A stretch of 64,000 nt of DNA, taken from Tabrizicola sp. (lineage in GTDB: Bacteria > Pseudomonadota > Alphaproteobacteria > Rhodobacterales > Rhodobacteraceae). Both the position numbers and the translations under genes were made by a program. The notes beneath the pieces were generated by a model. That model did no database searches and was not told where the DNA came from. It worked only from the letters and a program-made list of their open reading frames with translations. Location: NCBI RefSeq assembly GCF_030373185.1, contig NZ_JAUCZH010000005.1, positions 1 through 64,000 on the forward strand, given 5' to 3'. Numbering within the stretch: the stretch's first letter is position 1; each line of letters begins with the position of its first letter. This document shows positions 44,343 to 53,076 of the stretch, piece after piece.

Positions 44343-46319
44343 ATGACCCAGCACCCGCGCCTTATGTCGCCCCTGCGCTTGCGCGATCTGACCCTGCGCA
44401 ACCGCATCGTCTTTGGTGCGCATACCGCGAACATGTCGGATCAGGGCATGCCCGGGCCGCGTTTCGGAAAGTACCTGCTGGAGCGCGCGCTGGGCGGGGC
44501 GGCGATGATCGTGGCCGAACCGGTGCCGGTGCATCGGACCGGCGTGCTGACCCGCGGTAACTTCCTTCATTCCGACGATGCGGTGATTCCGGCCTTTCGG
44601 ACCATCACCGATGAGGTGAAAGCCGCAGGCGCGGTGATCCTGCAACAGCTTTACCATGTCGGCGCGCATGGCGATGCCGACCTCAGCTTTGCGCCGCATT
44701 GGTCGCCCTCGGGCGGGCCGTCGTACCACGACAGCGACGGCAGCCACGCGATGACCGAAGCCGAGATCGAGGAAGTTCTGGAAGCCCATGTCGCAGCCGC
44801 CGTGCGGGCCAAGGCAGCCGGGTTTCAGGGGGTGGAGGTCTGGGCGGCCTATCACTCGATGCTGGACCAGTTCTGGACACCCTGGTCGAACCAGCGGACC
44901 GACCGCTGGGGTGGCAGCCTTGAAAACCGGACGCGGTTCTCGCGCGAGCTGATCGAGCGGGTGCGCCGGGCCTGTGGCGAAGGGTTCATCGTCGGTCTGG
45001 CGATCAGCTATTCCACCAGCTACGACGTGACGCTTCAGGCCGAAGCGCTGTGCGAAATCGTCGATCTGCATGACCGGACCGGGCATGTGGATTACGTCAC
45101 CGTAGGGGCCGGGTCATACCTTGAATTCGAGGCGATCATCCCGCCCTTCACCCATGCCGAAAAGCTGACAACGCCCCTGACCCAGCAGTTGAAATCGCTG
45201 GTCAAGCACGCGGTCATCACATCCGAAGCCGGGGTACGGACGCCTGAGAATGGCGAGGCGATCATCGGCTCGGGGCTGGCCGATCTGGTCAGCATTGTCC
45301 GGGGGCAGATTGCCGACCCCCACCTTGCGCGGAAGGTGGCCGAGGGGCGGGCAACCGATGTGCGGGGCTGTATCAGCTGCAACCAGATGTGCTGGGGGCG
45401 CAGAAGCCGGGATTACTGGATTTCCTGTCTGGTCAACCCTTCTGCCGGGCGCGAGTTCGAATGGGGCGGCGACCGGTTCTCACCCTCGACAGATGCCAAG
45501 GATGTGTTGGTGGTCGGCGCTGGCCCGGCCGGGCTGGAAGCCGCGCGGGCGGCGGCGGAACGCGGCCACCGGGTCGAACTGGTGGAGGCGGCCCCGGTGA
45601 TTGGCGGGCAGTTCCGGCTGGCCGGGATGCAACCCCGGCGCGGGCAGATTCTGGACCTGATGGACTGGTATGAACGGCAGTTTGCCAAGCTGGGGGTCCG
45701 GCTGCGGCTGAATACCTTCCTTGATGAGGCTGATCTGGCGGCGCATGGGGCCGGGGTGGTAGTGGTCGCCACCGGGTCTTTGCCCGATGAGACCGGATTT
45801 CAGCGCTGGGTGCCGGCGGAGCCGACCTTGCCGGGGATCGAGGCGGGGGGCGTCTGGTCCCCCGAGGCGGTACTCAGGCGTGAGGCGCGGCTGGGCGATG
45901 CCGTCGTGATCTATGACGAAGGCGGCAACTGGCGCGGGGTCGGCACGGCCTGGGCCTTGGCCGAACAGGGCAAGCGGGTGACCGTGGTCACGCCCGACCC
46001 CTTTGTCGGCAAGGAAATCGCGCGCACCGCCGCTGATGGGCCAGTGCGGCGGCGAATGGGCGCCTTGGGCGTGCGGATGTTGACCGAACATTGTCTGACG
46101 CGCTGGCATGGCAACGGGGTGACGGTGCGGTCATTCCTGACCGGGCAGGAAGAAACCATCGCCGCCTCGGCTCTGGTGATGGCAACGACGAACCGGGCGT
46201 TCGATCCGTTTCCGGTGGCGGTTCCCGGCAAGACCCTGCACCGGATCGGCGATTGCGCGGCGCCGCGCTTGGCGGCCTATGCGTTTCACGAAGGACGCAA
46301 GCTTGGTTTGACGCTTTAG
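44343..46319 (+). CDS. NADH:flavin oxidoreductase / OYE-family protein with 4Fe-4S and FAD domains
   Basis: A 658-residue protein of the dienoyl-CoA reductase/trimethylamine dehydrogenase type: N-terminal FMN TIM barrel (about 1-330), the [4Fe-4S] motif C-x2-C-x3-C-x11-C in CISCNQMCWGRRSRDYWISC near 343-362, then a nucleotide-binding half with VLVVGAGPAGLEAARAAAERG near 390. IVFGAHTANMSDQGMPG and QLYHVGAHGDAD resemble, from memory, the OYE family linked to mycofactocin systems; no mycofactocin gene is seen here. Substrate unknown. Start chosen from GGAGG five bases upstream. Confidence 0.85.
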   Translation: MTQHPRLMSPLRLRDLTLRNRIVFGAHTANMSDQGMPGPRFGKYLLERALGGAAMIVAEPVPVHRTGVLTRGNFLHSDDAVIPAFRTITDEVKAAGAVILQQLYHVGAHGDADLSFAPHWSPSGGPSYHDSDGSHAMTEAEIEEVLEAHVAAAVRAKAAGFQGVEVWAAYHSMLDQFWTPWSNQRTDRWGGSLENRTRFSRELIERVRRACGEGFIVGLAISYSTSYDVTLQAEALCEIVDLHDRTGHVDYVTVGAGSYLEFEAIIPPFTHAEKLTTPLTQQLKSLVKHAVITSEAGVRTPENGEAIIGSGLADLVSIVRGQIADPHLARKVAEGRATDVRGCISCNQMCWGRRSRDYWISCLVNPSAGREFEWGGDRFSPSTDAKDVLVVGAGPAGLEAARAAAERGHRVELVEAAPVIGGQFRLAGMQPRRGQILDLMDWYERQFAKLGVRLRLNTFLDEADLAAHGAGVVVVATGSLPDETGFQRWVPAEPTLPGIEAGGVWSPEAVLRREARLGDAVVIYDEGGNWRGVGTAWALAEQGKRVTVVTPDPFVGKEIARTAADGPVRRRMGALGVRMLTEHCLTRWHGNGVTVRSFLTGQEETIAASALVMATTNRAFDPFPVAVPGKTLHRIGDCAAPRLAAYAFHEGRKLGLTL

Positions 46320-46984
46320 AACGGCACCGGGGCGGTAAAGCTGACCCTTTCGCCGGTGGCGGGGTGGTGCAGCGACAATGTCTCGGCGTGCAGCATAAGG
46401 CGGGGATAATCGCGGCTGGTTTCCGGCGCATAGATCTGGTCCCCGATGATCGGATGGCCAAGCGCCAGCATATGCACCCGCAACTGGTGGCTGCGCCCGG
46501 TGTGCGGGGTCAGCCGGACACGGGTTTCGGTCTGGCTACGGACGATCACTTCCCAGTCGGTCACGGCGGGGCGGCCATTGAGGTGGTCAACCTTCTGGCG
46601 CGGACGAAAATCCCAGTCGCTGCCCAATGGAAGATCTATCCGGCCGCTGTCCGCCGCGATGTGGCCGTGAACCCGGGCGACATAGGTCTTTTGTGCGCGG
46701 CGGTGTTCAAACTCTTGCCCCAGAAAGCCCTGCGCCTGCTTGGTGCGGGCAAAGATGATGACGCCCGACGTGTCGCAATCCAGCCGGTGAACCACAAGCG
46801 CATCCCAGCGGGAGGCTTGCAGACGGGTGATCAGGCAATCCTGCCGACCTTCCAGCTTGCCGGGGACCGACAGAAGGCCGGCGGGCTTGTCGAGGACAAG
46901 GAGCTGGGCATCCTCATGCAGGAATTGCAGGGGGGTCTCCGGCGGGTCATAGGCGAAATCGGGGATCAGCGAGGGTTTATGCAA
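46316..46984 (-). CDS. RluA-family pseudouridine synthase
   Basis: A 222-residue RNA pseudouridine synthase with the catalytic Asp in VHRLDCDTSGVIIFAR near residue 67. It lacks an S4 domain. The target (rRNA or tRNA) cannot be read from sequence. Converges with, and overlaps by 4 bp, the OYE-family gene; its start overlaps the homocysteine methyltransferase stop by 8 bp. Confidence 0.9.
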   Translation of the reverse strand: MHKPSLIPDFAYDPPETPLQFLHEDAQLLVLDKPAGLLSVPGKLEGRQDCLITRLQASRWDALVVHRLDCDTSGVIIFARTKQAQGFLGQEFEHRRAQKTYVARVHGHIAADSGRIDLPLGSDWDFRPRQKVDHLNGRPAVTDWEVIVRSQTETRVRLTPHTGRSHQLRVHMLALGHPIIGDQIYAPETSRDYPRLMLHAETLSLHHPATGERVSFTAPVPF

Positions 46985-47867
46985 TCCGATGCCCCTTTGC
47001 CGTCAGGCGGCCGTGAAGATGGCGGATATGGGCGGGGCCAACCTCGCAGCAGCCGCCTATCAGCGTGGCCCCCTGCGCGACCCACCCAAGCGCAAAGTCG
47101 GCGTAGCGCTCGGGCGTAAGGTCATGGCGCGCGCCATAGGCGGGGGCGGATGTGCCGTGGGTGTGGGGCTCGATCTCGGAAAAGCCGTTGGCATAGGCCC
47201 CGAACGGCAGACCAAGGGGTTTGAGCGCGGCAAGGGCCGCCGACATCGCCTCGGGCATCGAACAGTTGGCAAGGATGGCGTCGGCGGGGGTTTCCCGCAA
47301 GACATCCGCCAAGGCCGCGACGGGCTCACCCGAACGCAGTCTGGTGCCGTCACGGTCCTGCACCGAAACCGACAGCCAGACCGGGCGATCCGTGGTGCGC
47401 GCGCCCATCAGCGCCCCCCGGGCCAGATCAAGCGACGAGATCGTCTCGATCAGGATCAGATCGACATGCGGAGCAAGCAGGCGGGCCTTTTCAGCGTAGA
47501 CTGCGGCGGAGACCGTGACCGGGGGCGTCAGGTCGGGGCGATAGCTTTCGCCCAGCGGACCCATGGACCCGGCGATCAGGCCACGGCCGGCGGTGGCGCG
47601 GGCCTCATGCGCCTCGGCCAGCGCGCGCAGGTGGAGGGCGTGATAAAGCGAATCCAGGCCATGGGGCAGAAGCCGGTCATGCAGGATGTTGTAGGTGTTG
47701 GTGGTCGCAAGGCTGGCCCCTGCGGCGAAGTAGTCTTCATGAATGGCCCTGACGAGGCCCGGATGATCCAGCATGACCCGGGTGGCCCAGAGCGGGCCGG
47801 GATCAGCGCCAGCACGGGCGATCAGTTCCTGGCCCATGCCGCCGTCAAGCAAGTTGATTGTTGTCAT
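46977..47867 (-). CDS. Homocysteine S-methyltransferase family protein
   Basis: A 296-residue zinc-dependent methyltransferase. Zinc Cys residues appear as one in ILANCSMPEAM near residue 197 and a pair in LIGGCCEVGP near 275. Start LLDGGMGQELIARAG is typical. It methylates homocysteine from S-methylmethionine, betaine or a related donor; donor unknown. Two genes upstream on the same strand handle free methionine sulphoxide and gamma-glutamyl compounds. Confidence 0.88.
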   Translation of the reverse strand: MTTINLLDGGMGQELIARAGADPGPLWATRVMLDHPGLVRAIHEDYFAAGASLATTNTYNILHDRLLPHGLDSLYHALHLRALAEAHEARATAGRGLIAGSMGPLGESYRPDLTPPVTVSAAVYAEKARLLAPHVDLILIETISSLDLARGALMGARTTDRPVWLSVSVQDRDGTRLRSGEPVAALADVLRETPADAILANCSMPEAMSAALAALKPLGLPFGAYANGFSEIEPHTHGTSAPAYGARHDLTPERYADFALGWVAQGATLIGGCCEVGPAHIRHLHGRLTAKGHRIA

Positions 47868-47888
47868 GGTCTGGTTCCTTTGGCTGAC

Positions 47889-47932
47889 CGCCGGGGGGGT
47901 TCACACCCCCCGGACCCCCCGTGGGATACTTG
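47889..47932. repeat. GC-rich extragenic palindrome (REP-like)
   Basis: An 8-bp stem CCGGGGGG/CCCCCCGG (47891-47898 with 47906-47913), flanked by ACCCCCCGTGGGATACTTG. G/C-run palindromes next to AAGTATCCC are, as I recall, a common repeated intergenic element in Rhodobacter-like genomes. Only one copy is seen in this window. It lies between two same-strand genes and may also act as a terminator. Confidence 0.45.
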
Positions 47933-47956
47933 TGCAGAGAGGAAGCCGAATTCCAG

Positions 47957-48424
47957 TCAGATTTCCGCTGAGTGGAACACTTCTGCAAGCAAGGGGACAA
48001 GCCAGTTTTCATCCTCCGCCGTGAAGGCTGCGGGTGTATTGCTGTCAAGGTCAAGGACGCCGAGAAGCCTGCCTTTGCCGTTCCACACCGGGAGGACGAG
48101 TTCGGACTTCGTGCTGGACGAGCAGGCGATATGGTCGGGGAAGGCGTCCACGTCGGGGACGTTCAGCACCTCGCCGGTCCGGGCGGCGGCACCGCAGACT
48201 CCGCGCGAGAATGGAATGACAAGGCAGCCATGGCCGCCCTGATAGGGGCCAATCTTCAGGAGTTCGGGCGCGACCACTCGGTAAAACCCGGTCCAGTCGG
48301 CGAAAGGGTGAGCGTGGTGGAGTTCGCACACCACCGTGGCCATGAGCGCGACGGTATCCGTCTCGCCCTCGGTCAGGGCGCGGATCGCGGTGGCGATGGC
48401 GGGGCGGTCAATGTCAGTAGCCAA
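47957..48424 (-). CDS. Free methionine-(R)-sulphoxide reductase (GAF-domain fRMsr)
   Basis: GAF-fold enzyme that reduces free Met-R-sulphoxide. The three conserved Cys are in GHGCLVIPFSRGVCGAAA and PDHIACSSSTKSELVLP, the arrangement of fRMsr. About 155 aa. The start is uncertain: no ATG is near, TTG 48424 gives family length and TTG 48460 is an alternative. It overlaps the end of the gamma-glutamyltransferase gene. Confidence 0.85.
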   Translation of the reverse strand: MATDIDRPAIATAIRALTEGETDTVALMATVVCELHHAHPFADWTGFYRVVAPELLKIGPYQGGHGCLVIPFSRGVCGAAARTGEVLNVPDVDAFPDHIACSSSTKSELVLPVWNGKGRLLGVLDLDSNTPAAFTAEDENWLVPLLAEVFHSAEI

Positions 48425-49988
48425 GGGCGCACCCGTCCTTTCTTGGATCCGAGGCGCCAATCAGGATGTCCCCATCAAGCAGGATCGCTTGCGCGCCTCC
48501 GATCGGCGTGTCGGGAATGCTGACCTGATGGCCCATGGCCGCCAGTTCGGCGCGGACCGTGTCGGAATAGCCGCGTTCGACTTGCATTCCATCCTCGCCA
48601 GAGAAGCAGCGCGGGGCGTCGATCGCAGCCTGCGGGTCGAGGCCGAAATCGGACAGATTCGATACAAAGCGGGCGTGGCCGGTAGACTGGTAGGCACCGC
48701 CCATGACGCCGAAGGGCATGATGACGCGGCCATTCTTGCGGATCATTCCGGGGATGATCGTGTGCATCGGGCGCTTGCCGGGGCCAGCCTCGTTCGGGTG
48801 GCCCTCTGCCAAAGTGAAGCCGGCGCCGCGGTTCTGGAAGTTGATCCCGAATTTCGTTGAAGCAAGGCCGGATCCGAAGCCCCAGAACACCGAATAGATC
48901 AGCGACACGGCCATCCGGTCGCGGTCGACCACAGTGATGTAGATCGTGTCGCGATGGACGGCCTCGGTAAGCGGCGCTGCGGCGGGCATCGCGCGCTTCG
49001 GGTCGATCAGGGCGGCAAGTTTCGCGGCGGTGTCAGGCGACAGCATATGGTCAAGCCGCGTGGTATGGGCCGGGTCGGCGATAAAGCGGTTGCGGGCGTC
49101 ATAGGCAAGCTTGGTCGCCTCGGCCTCGATATGGGCGCGGGTGGTGCCGAAGGGATCCATCGCGGCAATATCGAAGTGTTTCAGGATGTTCAGCAGCAGG
49201 ATGGCCGTGGCACCCTGGCCGTTTGGCGGGTGTTCCACCAGTTCCAACCCTTGATAGGGACCGCTGACGGGGGCGGTATAGTCGCAAGTGGTGCTGGCCA
49301 GATCATCCAGCGTATGACTGCCACCAAGGGATCGCAGCGAGGTTATCATATCCTCGGCGACCTCACCCTGGTAGAAACCGGCGCGGCCTTCGCGGGCAAT
49401 GCGGCGCAAGACTTCGGCCTGACCGGGGGCGCGGAAGATCTGGCCGATGGCCGGGGCCTTGCCGTTCAGGGTGTAGAAATCGCGGGCGGCACCCTTGAGG
49501 CAGGGCAGGTCGTCGGCCCAGTCGAAGGCAACGCGCGGGGCGACGGGGATGCCTTCCTCGGCATAATGGATTGCGGGGGCAAGGACGTCGGCAAGCGGCA
49601 TGAGGCCGTAATCGGCGTTCAGGCGGCAGAAGGCGTCAACCGCGCCGGGCAGGGTGACGGCCTCGATGGCCTGGGTCGGCATGGCGGTCAGGCTCCGGGC
49701 GCGCAGGGCGGCGGCGTCGAGGCCCCCGGGCGCGCGGCCAGAACCGTTGAGGGCGACAATTTCATCAGTCCCGGCCGGCTTCACCAGCACAAAGCAATCA
49801 CCACCGATCCCGGTCATCTGCGGTTCTGCGATGCCAAGGACCAGTGCGCCGGCGATGGCGGCGTCAGCGGCGTTGCCGCCGGATTTCAGCACCTCGATCG
49901 CCACCCGGGCGGCGATGGGATGAGACGTGGCACAAATGCCGTTCTGCACATAGACGGCGGACCGGCCTGGTAGATGAAGATCGCGCAT
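48414..49988 (-). CDS. Gamma-glutamyltransferase family protein
   Basis: Ntn-hydrolase of 524 aa related to GGT/YwrD. The self-cleaving nucleophile Thr is in VHRDTIYITVVDRDRMAVS near residue 337, followed by the family FGINFQNRGAGF segment. No signal peptide is visible (start MRDLHLPGRSAVYVQN), which suggests a cytoplasmic enzyme acting on a gamma-glutamyl or related amide rather than periplasmic glutathione. Overlaps fRMsr by 11 bp, so both are co-expressed. Confidence 0.87.
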   Translation of the reverse strand: MRDLHLPGRSAVYVQNGICATSHPIAARVAIEVLKSGGNAADAAIAGALVLGIAEPQMTGIGGDCFVLVKPAGTDEIVALNGSGRAPGGLDAAALRARSLTAMPTQAIEAVTLPGAVDAFCRLNADYGLMPLADVLAPAIHYAEEGIPVAPRVAFDWADDLPCLKGAARDFYTLNGKAPAIGQIFRAPGQAEVLRRIAREGRAGFYQGEVAEDMITSLRSLGGSHTLDDLASTTCDYTAPVSGPYQGLELVEHPPNGQGATAILLLNILKHFDIAAMDPFGTTRAHIEAEATKLAYDARNRFIADPAHTTRLDHMLSPDTAAKLAALIDPKRAMPAAAPLTEAVHRDTIYITVVDRDRMAVSLIYSVFWGFGSGLASTKFGINFQNRGAGFTLAEGHPNEAGPGKRPMHTIIPGMIRKNGRVIMPFGVMGGAYQSTGHARFVSNLSDFGLDPQAAIDAPRCFSGEDGMQVERGYSDTVRAELAAMGHQVSIPDTPIGGAQAILLDGDILIGASDPRKDGCALGY

Positions 49989-50055
49989 GATGCCCCCAGT
50001 TCAGCCGGAACCTAGAATGTCAGGATCGGGAAGCCAAGAGGCCGCAATAGAGCCC

Positions 50056-50096
50056 TGGCACCCGGAATGATTGGGGGGCGGTTGATCCGGGTGCCA
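50056..50096. repeat. 11-bp inverted repeat with 19-nt loop
   Basis: Perfect arms TGGCACCCGGA (50056-50066) and TCCGGGTGCCA (50086-50096) in the 217-bp gap between the RsbW-like gene end and the gamma-glutamyltransferase start. No other gene-like feature is seen in this gap. It may be a terminator of the RsbW/STAS operon. Confidence 0.45.
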
Positions 50097-50205
50097 AGGT
50101 GCAGCCCGCTTGGACCACGTCTGGCAGCTTTGGCCGTCTGTGCGGCGGCGGTCGATTGTCCGCGCGGCGAACTTGCGGCATTTGCGTACAATTCGTCTGA
50201 CCCTT

Positions 50206-50649
50206 CTATCCCGGGATCAGAAAGCTGAGCCGGTTCTGATGGTCCGACCGGGTGTAGTGCAGGTCTTGTGTCAGGCTGCGGATCAGGTGCCAGCCAAAGC
50301 CGCCCTCTGGAAGGTCCACGCTTGGCAGGCGACCTGTGGGAAGGTTGCCGCCTGGCATGGGCTGGCCACAGTCGACAACAAGACAGGACAGGCCTGCCGC
50401 GGTCAGCCAAAGGGTCAGTGTGACGGTGCCGCCCCCCGTGGGATAGGCGTGTTCCGCGACATTGTTCAGGATTTCCGCAAGGACAAGCTCTGTCGTTGCG
50501 CGATGGTCAGCGTTCAGGTCGACCACGGGAGCGGCCGCGGTCAGGCGAGCCAGTCCGCTGCGGACAGAGGTCGGGTCGGCGGCGATCACAAGATGAAAAC
50601 TGCGCTCTCCGGTCATATGGTCTGGTGCTGGATCAGGTACTTGCGGCAT
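50206..50649 (-). CDS. RsbW/SpoIIAB-like anti-sigma serine kinase (HATPase)
   Basis: A 147-residue GHKL-fold protein with the N-box ELVLAEILNNVAEHAY near residue 61-76 and a G-box region DLPEGGFGWHLIRSLT near 120-135. Such proteins phosphorylate a STAS antagonist and sequester a sigma factor or other partner. The upstream gene encodes that STAS protein; starts overlap by 17 bp (ATG 50649), and ATG 50616 is an alternative start. No SpoIIE-type phosphatase or sigma factor is adjacent. Confidence 0.82.
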   Translation of the reverse strand: MPQVPDPAPDHMTGERSFHLVIAADPTSVRSGLARLTAAAPVVDLNADHRATTELVLAEILNNVAEHAYPTGGGTVTLTLWLTAAGLSCLVVDCGQPMPGGNLPTGRLPSVDLPEGGFGWHLIRSLTQDLHYTRSDHQNRLSFLIPG

Positions 50650-50974
50650 GAGACACTGCCGCCTCAAGTGAGGCATGGATGGTGAAGATCGAATCCATCC
50701 GCGTCAGGCGAAAGACCCTTTCCACGGTCGGCGTCAGGCCGGAAAGTTCAAGAACCCGGTCTGGCCCCAGCAGCTTTTTCACCGCGACAATCGCGCCAAG
50801 GCCGCTGGAATCAAGAAACTGCACCCGGGCCAGATCCAGCACTACGCGTTGATCCCCGGTCTGCGTCAGGTCGCGCATGCGTTCCTTGAACTGGATGGCA
50901 GACGCGGCATCAATCCGGTCTTCGATCACCAGAACGGAAAGGACTTTGGGCCGGGTCTGGGTTTGCAGGTTCAT
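50633..50974 (-). CDS. STAS-domain anti-sigma factor antagonist
   Basis: A 113-residue SpoIIAA/RsbV-like protein. The phosphorylatable Ser is in VQFLDSSGLGAIVAVKK near residue 52. Partner of the adjacent kinase in a partner-switching module. The phosphatase that would reset it is not in this window. Translationally coupled to the kinase gene. Confidence 0.88.
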   Translation of the reverse strand: MNLQTQTRPKVLSVLVIEDRIDAASAIQFKERMRDLTQTGDQRVVLDLARVQFLDSSGLGAIVAVKKLLGPDRVLELSGLTPTVERVFRLTRMDSIFTIHASLEAAVSHAAST

Positions 50975-51036
50975 GTCGGTTCCCCTTGGCTTGCTTTCCG
51001 GCAGGCTAGGGACAAAGGGTTAGCAACCCGTAACCG

Positions 51037-51363
51037 TCAGTTAAGCTGGAAGGTAAGCGGATAGCGACCATCCTCGAAATCGCCGAACAGGTCGGACAGA
51101 TCAGGGTGATCGACAGGCTCTCCCGTTTCATCCGGGACAAGGTTCTGTTCCGAGACATAGGCGACGTAATAACTTTGGTCGTTTTCCGCCAGCAAATGAT
51201 AAAATGGCTGGTCTCTGGAAGGGCGGCTGTCTTCGGGGATGTTGTCGTACCATTCCTCGGTGTTCGAGAACATTGCATCCACGTCAAACACCACACCCCG
51301 GAACGGATGCTTCCGATGACGGAGCACCTGACCGAGGTGGTACTTGGCGCGGGTTGTCTGCAT
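51037..51363 (-). CDS. hspQ: Heat shock protein HspQ (YccV-like)
   Basis: A 108-residue protein with the YccV/HspQ core YHLGQVLRHRKHPFRGVVFDVD and YYVAYVSEQNLVPD. HspQ binds hemimethylated DNA in vitro and acts as a specificity factor for Lon in enterobacteria. The start at 51363 matches the family and has GGGG upstream; ATG 51378 and TTG 51417 are in-frame alternatives. Divergent from the lipoprotein gene. Confidence 0.9.
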   Translation of the reverse strand: MQTTRAKYHLGQVLRHRKHPFRGVVFDVDAMFSNTEEWYDNIPEDSRPSRDQPFYHLLAENDQSYYVAYVSEQNLVPDETGEPVDHPDLSDLFGDFEDGRYPLTFQLN

Positions 51364-51571
51364 GCTTGTGATCCCCATGGCCCCTTTTACGCCTTTCGGG
51401 GTTTTCTTGTCCACCAATCAGCGGCAGCGACAAGGGAAACAGTCTGTGAACCTTAGCCTTACAGTCCGGTAACCTCGCGGTTTTCTGATTTCCGGGCTGC
51501 GTCTTGCCCATTTCATCGGCCGCATGAATGGTCTAGGTTGTGTACAAAATACAAGAAGGCACGAGGGGCAG

Positions 51572-52156
51572 ATGAGCAGGTTTCTCCGTGCGTCGCTTTT
51601 GTTGCTGTTTCTGGCCTCTTGCGGCGGGGGCGGGGGCAACTATTCGGCGCCAAGACAACTGGACGATGCATGCGCGATCATCCGGGAACGGCCGCAATAT
51701 CTGCGGGCGATGAAGTCTACTGAACGGCGCTGGGGCATTCCCGTGCATGTGCAGATGGCGACGATCCATCAGGAATCGAAATTCATCGGCAATGCGCGCA
51801 CCCCGCACACCTATGCGCTGGGGGTGATTCCCATGGGTCGACAGAGCACGGCCTACGGCTACAGTCAGGCGCTGAACGGCACATGGGAGGAATATCAGGC
51901 CAGCGCAGGCGGGCGGCGGGCCAAACGCGATGACATCAATGACGCTACCGATTTCATGGGCTGGTACATGGATCAGTCCAGCCAGTCTCTGGGTATCTCC
52001 AAGGAAGATGCGGGCAACCAGTATCTGGCCTATCACGAAGGCCGCACCGGATTTGCCCGGCAAAGCTATCTTGGCAAGCCATGGCTGGTCGAGGTTGCCG
52101 CCCGGGTCGGCAAGCGGTCAGAGATGTACCGCGAACAGCTTCAGTCTTGCCGATAG
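51572..52156 (+). CDS. Lysozyme/transglycosylase-like (SLT fold) lipoprotein
   Basis: A 194-residue lipoprotein (signal MSRFLRASLLLLFLASC, lipobox LASC, then a Gly-rich linker). The mature part looks like a small goose-lysozyme/SLT domain: HVQMATIHQESKFIGNART carries the probable catalytic Glu near residue 70, and YGYSQALNGTWEEYQ resembles the SLT GLxQ motif. AYHEGRTGFAR follows. Probably cuts peptidoglycan strands in the periplasm. GAGGGGCAG precedes the ATG. Confidence 0.78.
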   Translation: MSRFLRASLLLLFLASCGGGGGNYSAPRQLDDACAIIRERPQYLRAMKSTERRWGIPVHVQMATIHQESKFIGNARTPHTYALGVIPMGRQSTAYGYSQALNGTWEEYQASAGGRRAKRDDINDATDFMGWYMDQSSQSLGISKEDAGNQYLAYHEGRTGFARQSYLGKPWLVEVAARVGKRSEMYREQLQSCR

Positions 52157-52184
52157 TGCCGCGCAATCGGGCTTGAAGCACAGA

Positions 52185-52213
52185 AAACCGGGCCTCTGAT
52201 CAAGGTCCGGTTT
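52185..52213. terminator. Bidirectional terminator between lipoprotein gene and lolA
   Basis: 11-bp stem AAACCGGGCCT/AGGTCCGGTTT (one G-U pair) around a 7-nt loop, between convergent genes. A/T runs flank the stem in both directions, so it can end transcription both ways. Confidence 0.75.
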
Positions 52214-52216
52214 CCG

Positions 52217-52816
52217 TCAGTTCCGACGCTTTTTCGTTTCGGCGGTGATGTCGAACAGGCTTGCGCCCAATTGTCCGCCTTTCTTCATCTCGCCAAGGAT
52301 CACCGTGGTCTGCGCGCCCAGATCGTCGGTGATGATCCATTGCCGCAGTTCCACCGGGTTGGAGGTGAAGACCAGTTCGATCGTGCCGTATTCCGGCGTT
52401 TCCGGGTCTTGCGCCCGGACGCGGGTTGCGGTGCCGTCATCGGTATGGCCCACCACCATCTTGGTGCGGGCAAGGTCGATGTTGGCCGCAAGGATCAGGT
52501 TGAGGGGCGTGCGTTTCAGCGGGTATTGCTCCGGAGGCTGGTTCGACTTTGCATCGAAGATCGCCACCTGCTGACCCCCGGCAATCACCAGACTGCGGTC
52601 GGGCGGCGCATATTCGAACCGCACGCGGCCCGGACGGCGGATATAGATCTTGCCGGTCGAGATGGTGCCGTCCGAGTTGATCTGAGTGAAGTCGGATTCC
52701 ACCGTGGACAGTCCGTTCAGATACTGTGACAGCGTGGCAAGCGGAATCCTTTCAGCCGCCGCTGGCAGCGGCAGAAGAAGGGCGAGCGGGGCCAAAAGGG
52801 CGAAACGGCGGTTCAT
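52217..52816 (-). CDS. lolA: Outer-membrane lipoprotein carrier LolA
   Basis: Periplasmic chaperone (199 aa) that carries lipoproteins from LolCDE to the outer membrane. Sec signal MNRRFALLAPLALLLPLPAAA; core LNGLSTVESDFTQINSDGTI, GKIYIRRPGRVRFEYAPPD and a hydrophobic C-terminal part fit LolA. Start at ATG 52816; an in-frame start at 52861 would precede the signal by 15 residues. In relatives lolA often follows ftsK; here it is about 22 kb away. Confidence 0.92.
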   Translation of the reverse strand: MNRRFALLAPLALLLPLPAAAERIPLATLSQYLNGLSTVESDFTQINSDGTISTGKIYIRRPGRVRFEYAPPDRSLVIAGGQQVAIFDAKSNQPPEQYPLKRTPLNLILAANIDLARTKMVVGHTDDGTATRVRAQDPETPEYGTIELVFTSNPVELRQWIITDDLGAQTTVILGEMKKGGQLGASLFDITAETKKRRN

Positions 52817-53076
52817 GCGTTGTATATAGCCACGGGCCGCAGCCGTTGCACCCCCGGACATGGGCCAGTCGCAAGGACGTGCCGATGCCGTGATGGCCCG
52901 TGATCCGCCATATCTTCGGCGGGATTCTTCCTGGACGGTGAATTCTTCTTCATTTTCTCGTTTAATCGATATTTTCTTCTACTGATCGGGAAGCACACGC
53001 CCGAAATCCCCAAGAAATCCCATCAGAGCGCCTGTATCTCCTGTCCAAGGAAACCAATCTGATCGGGATGGCAAAG

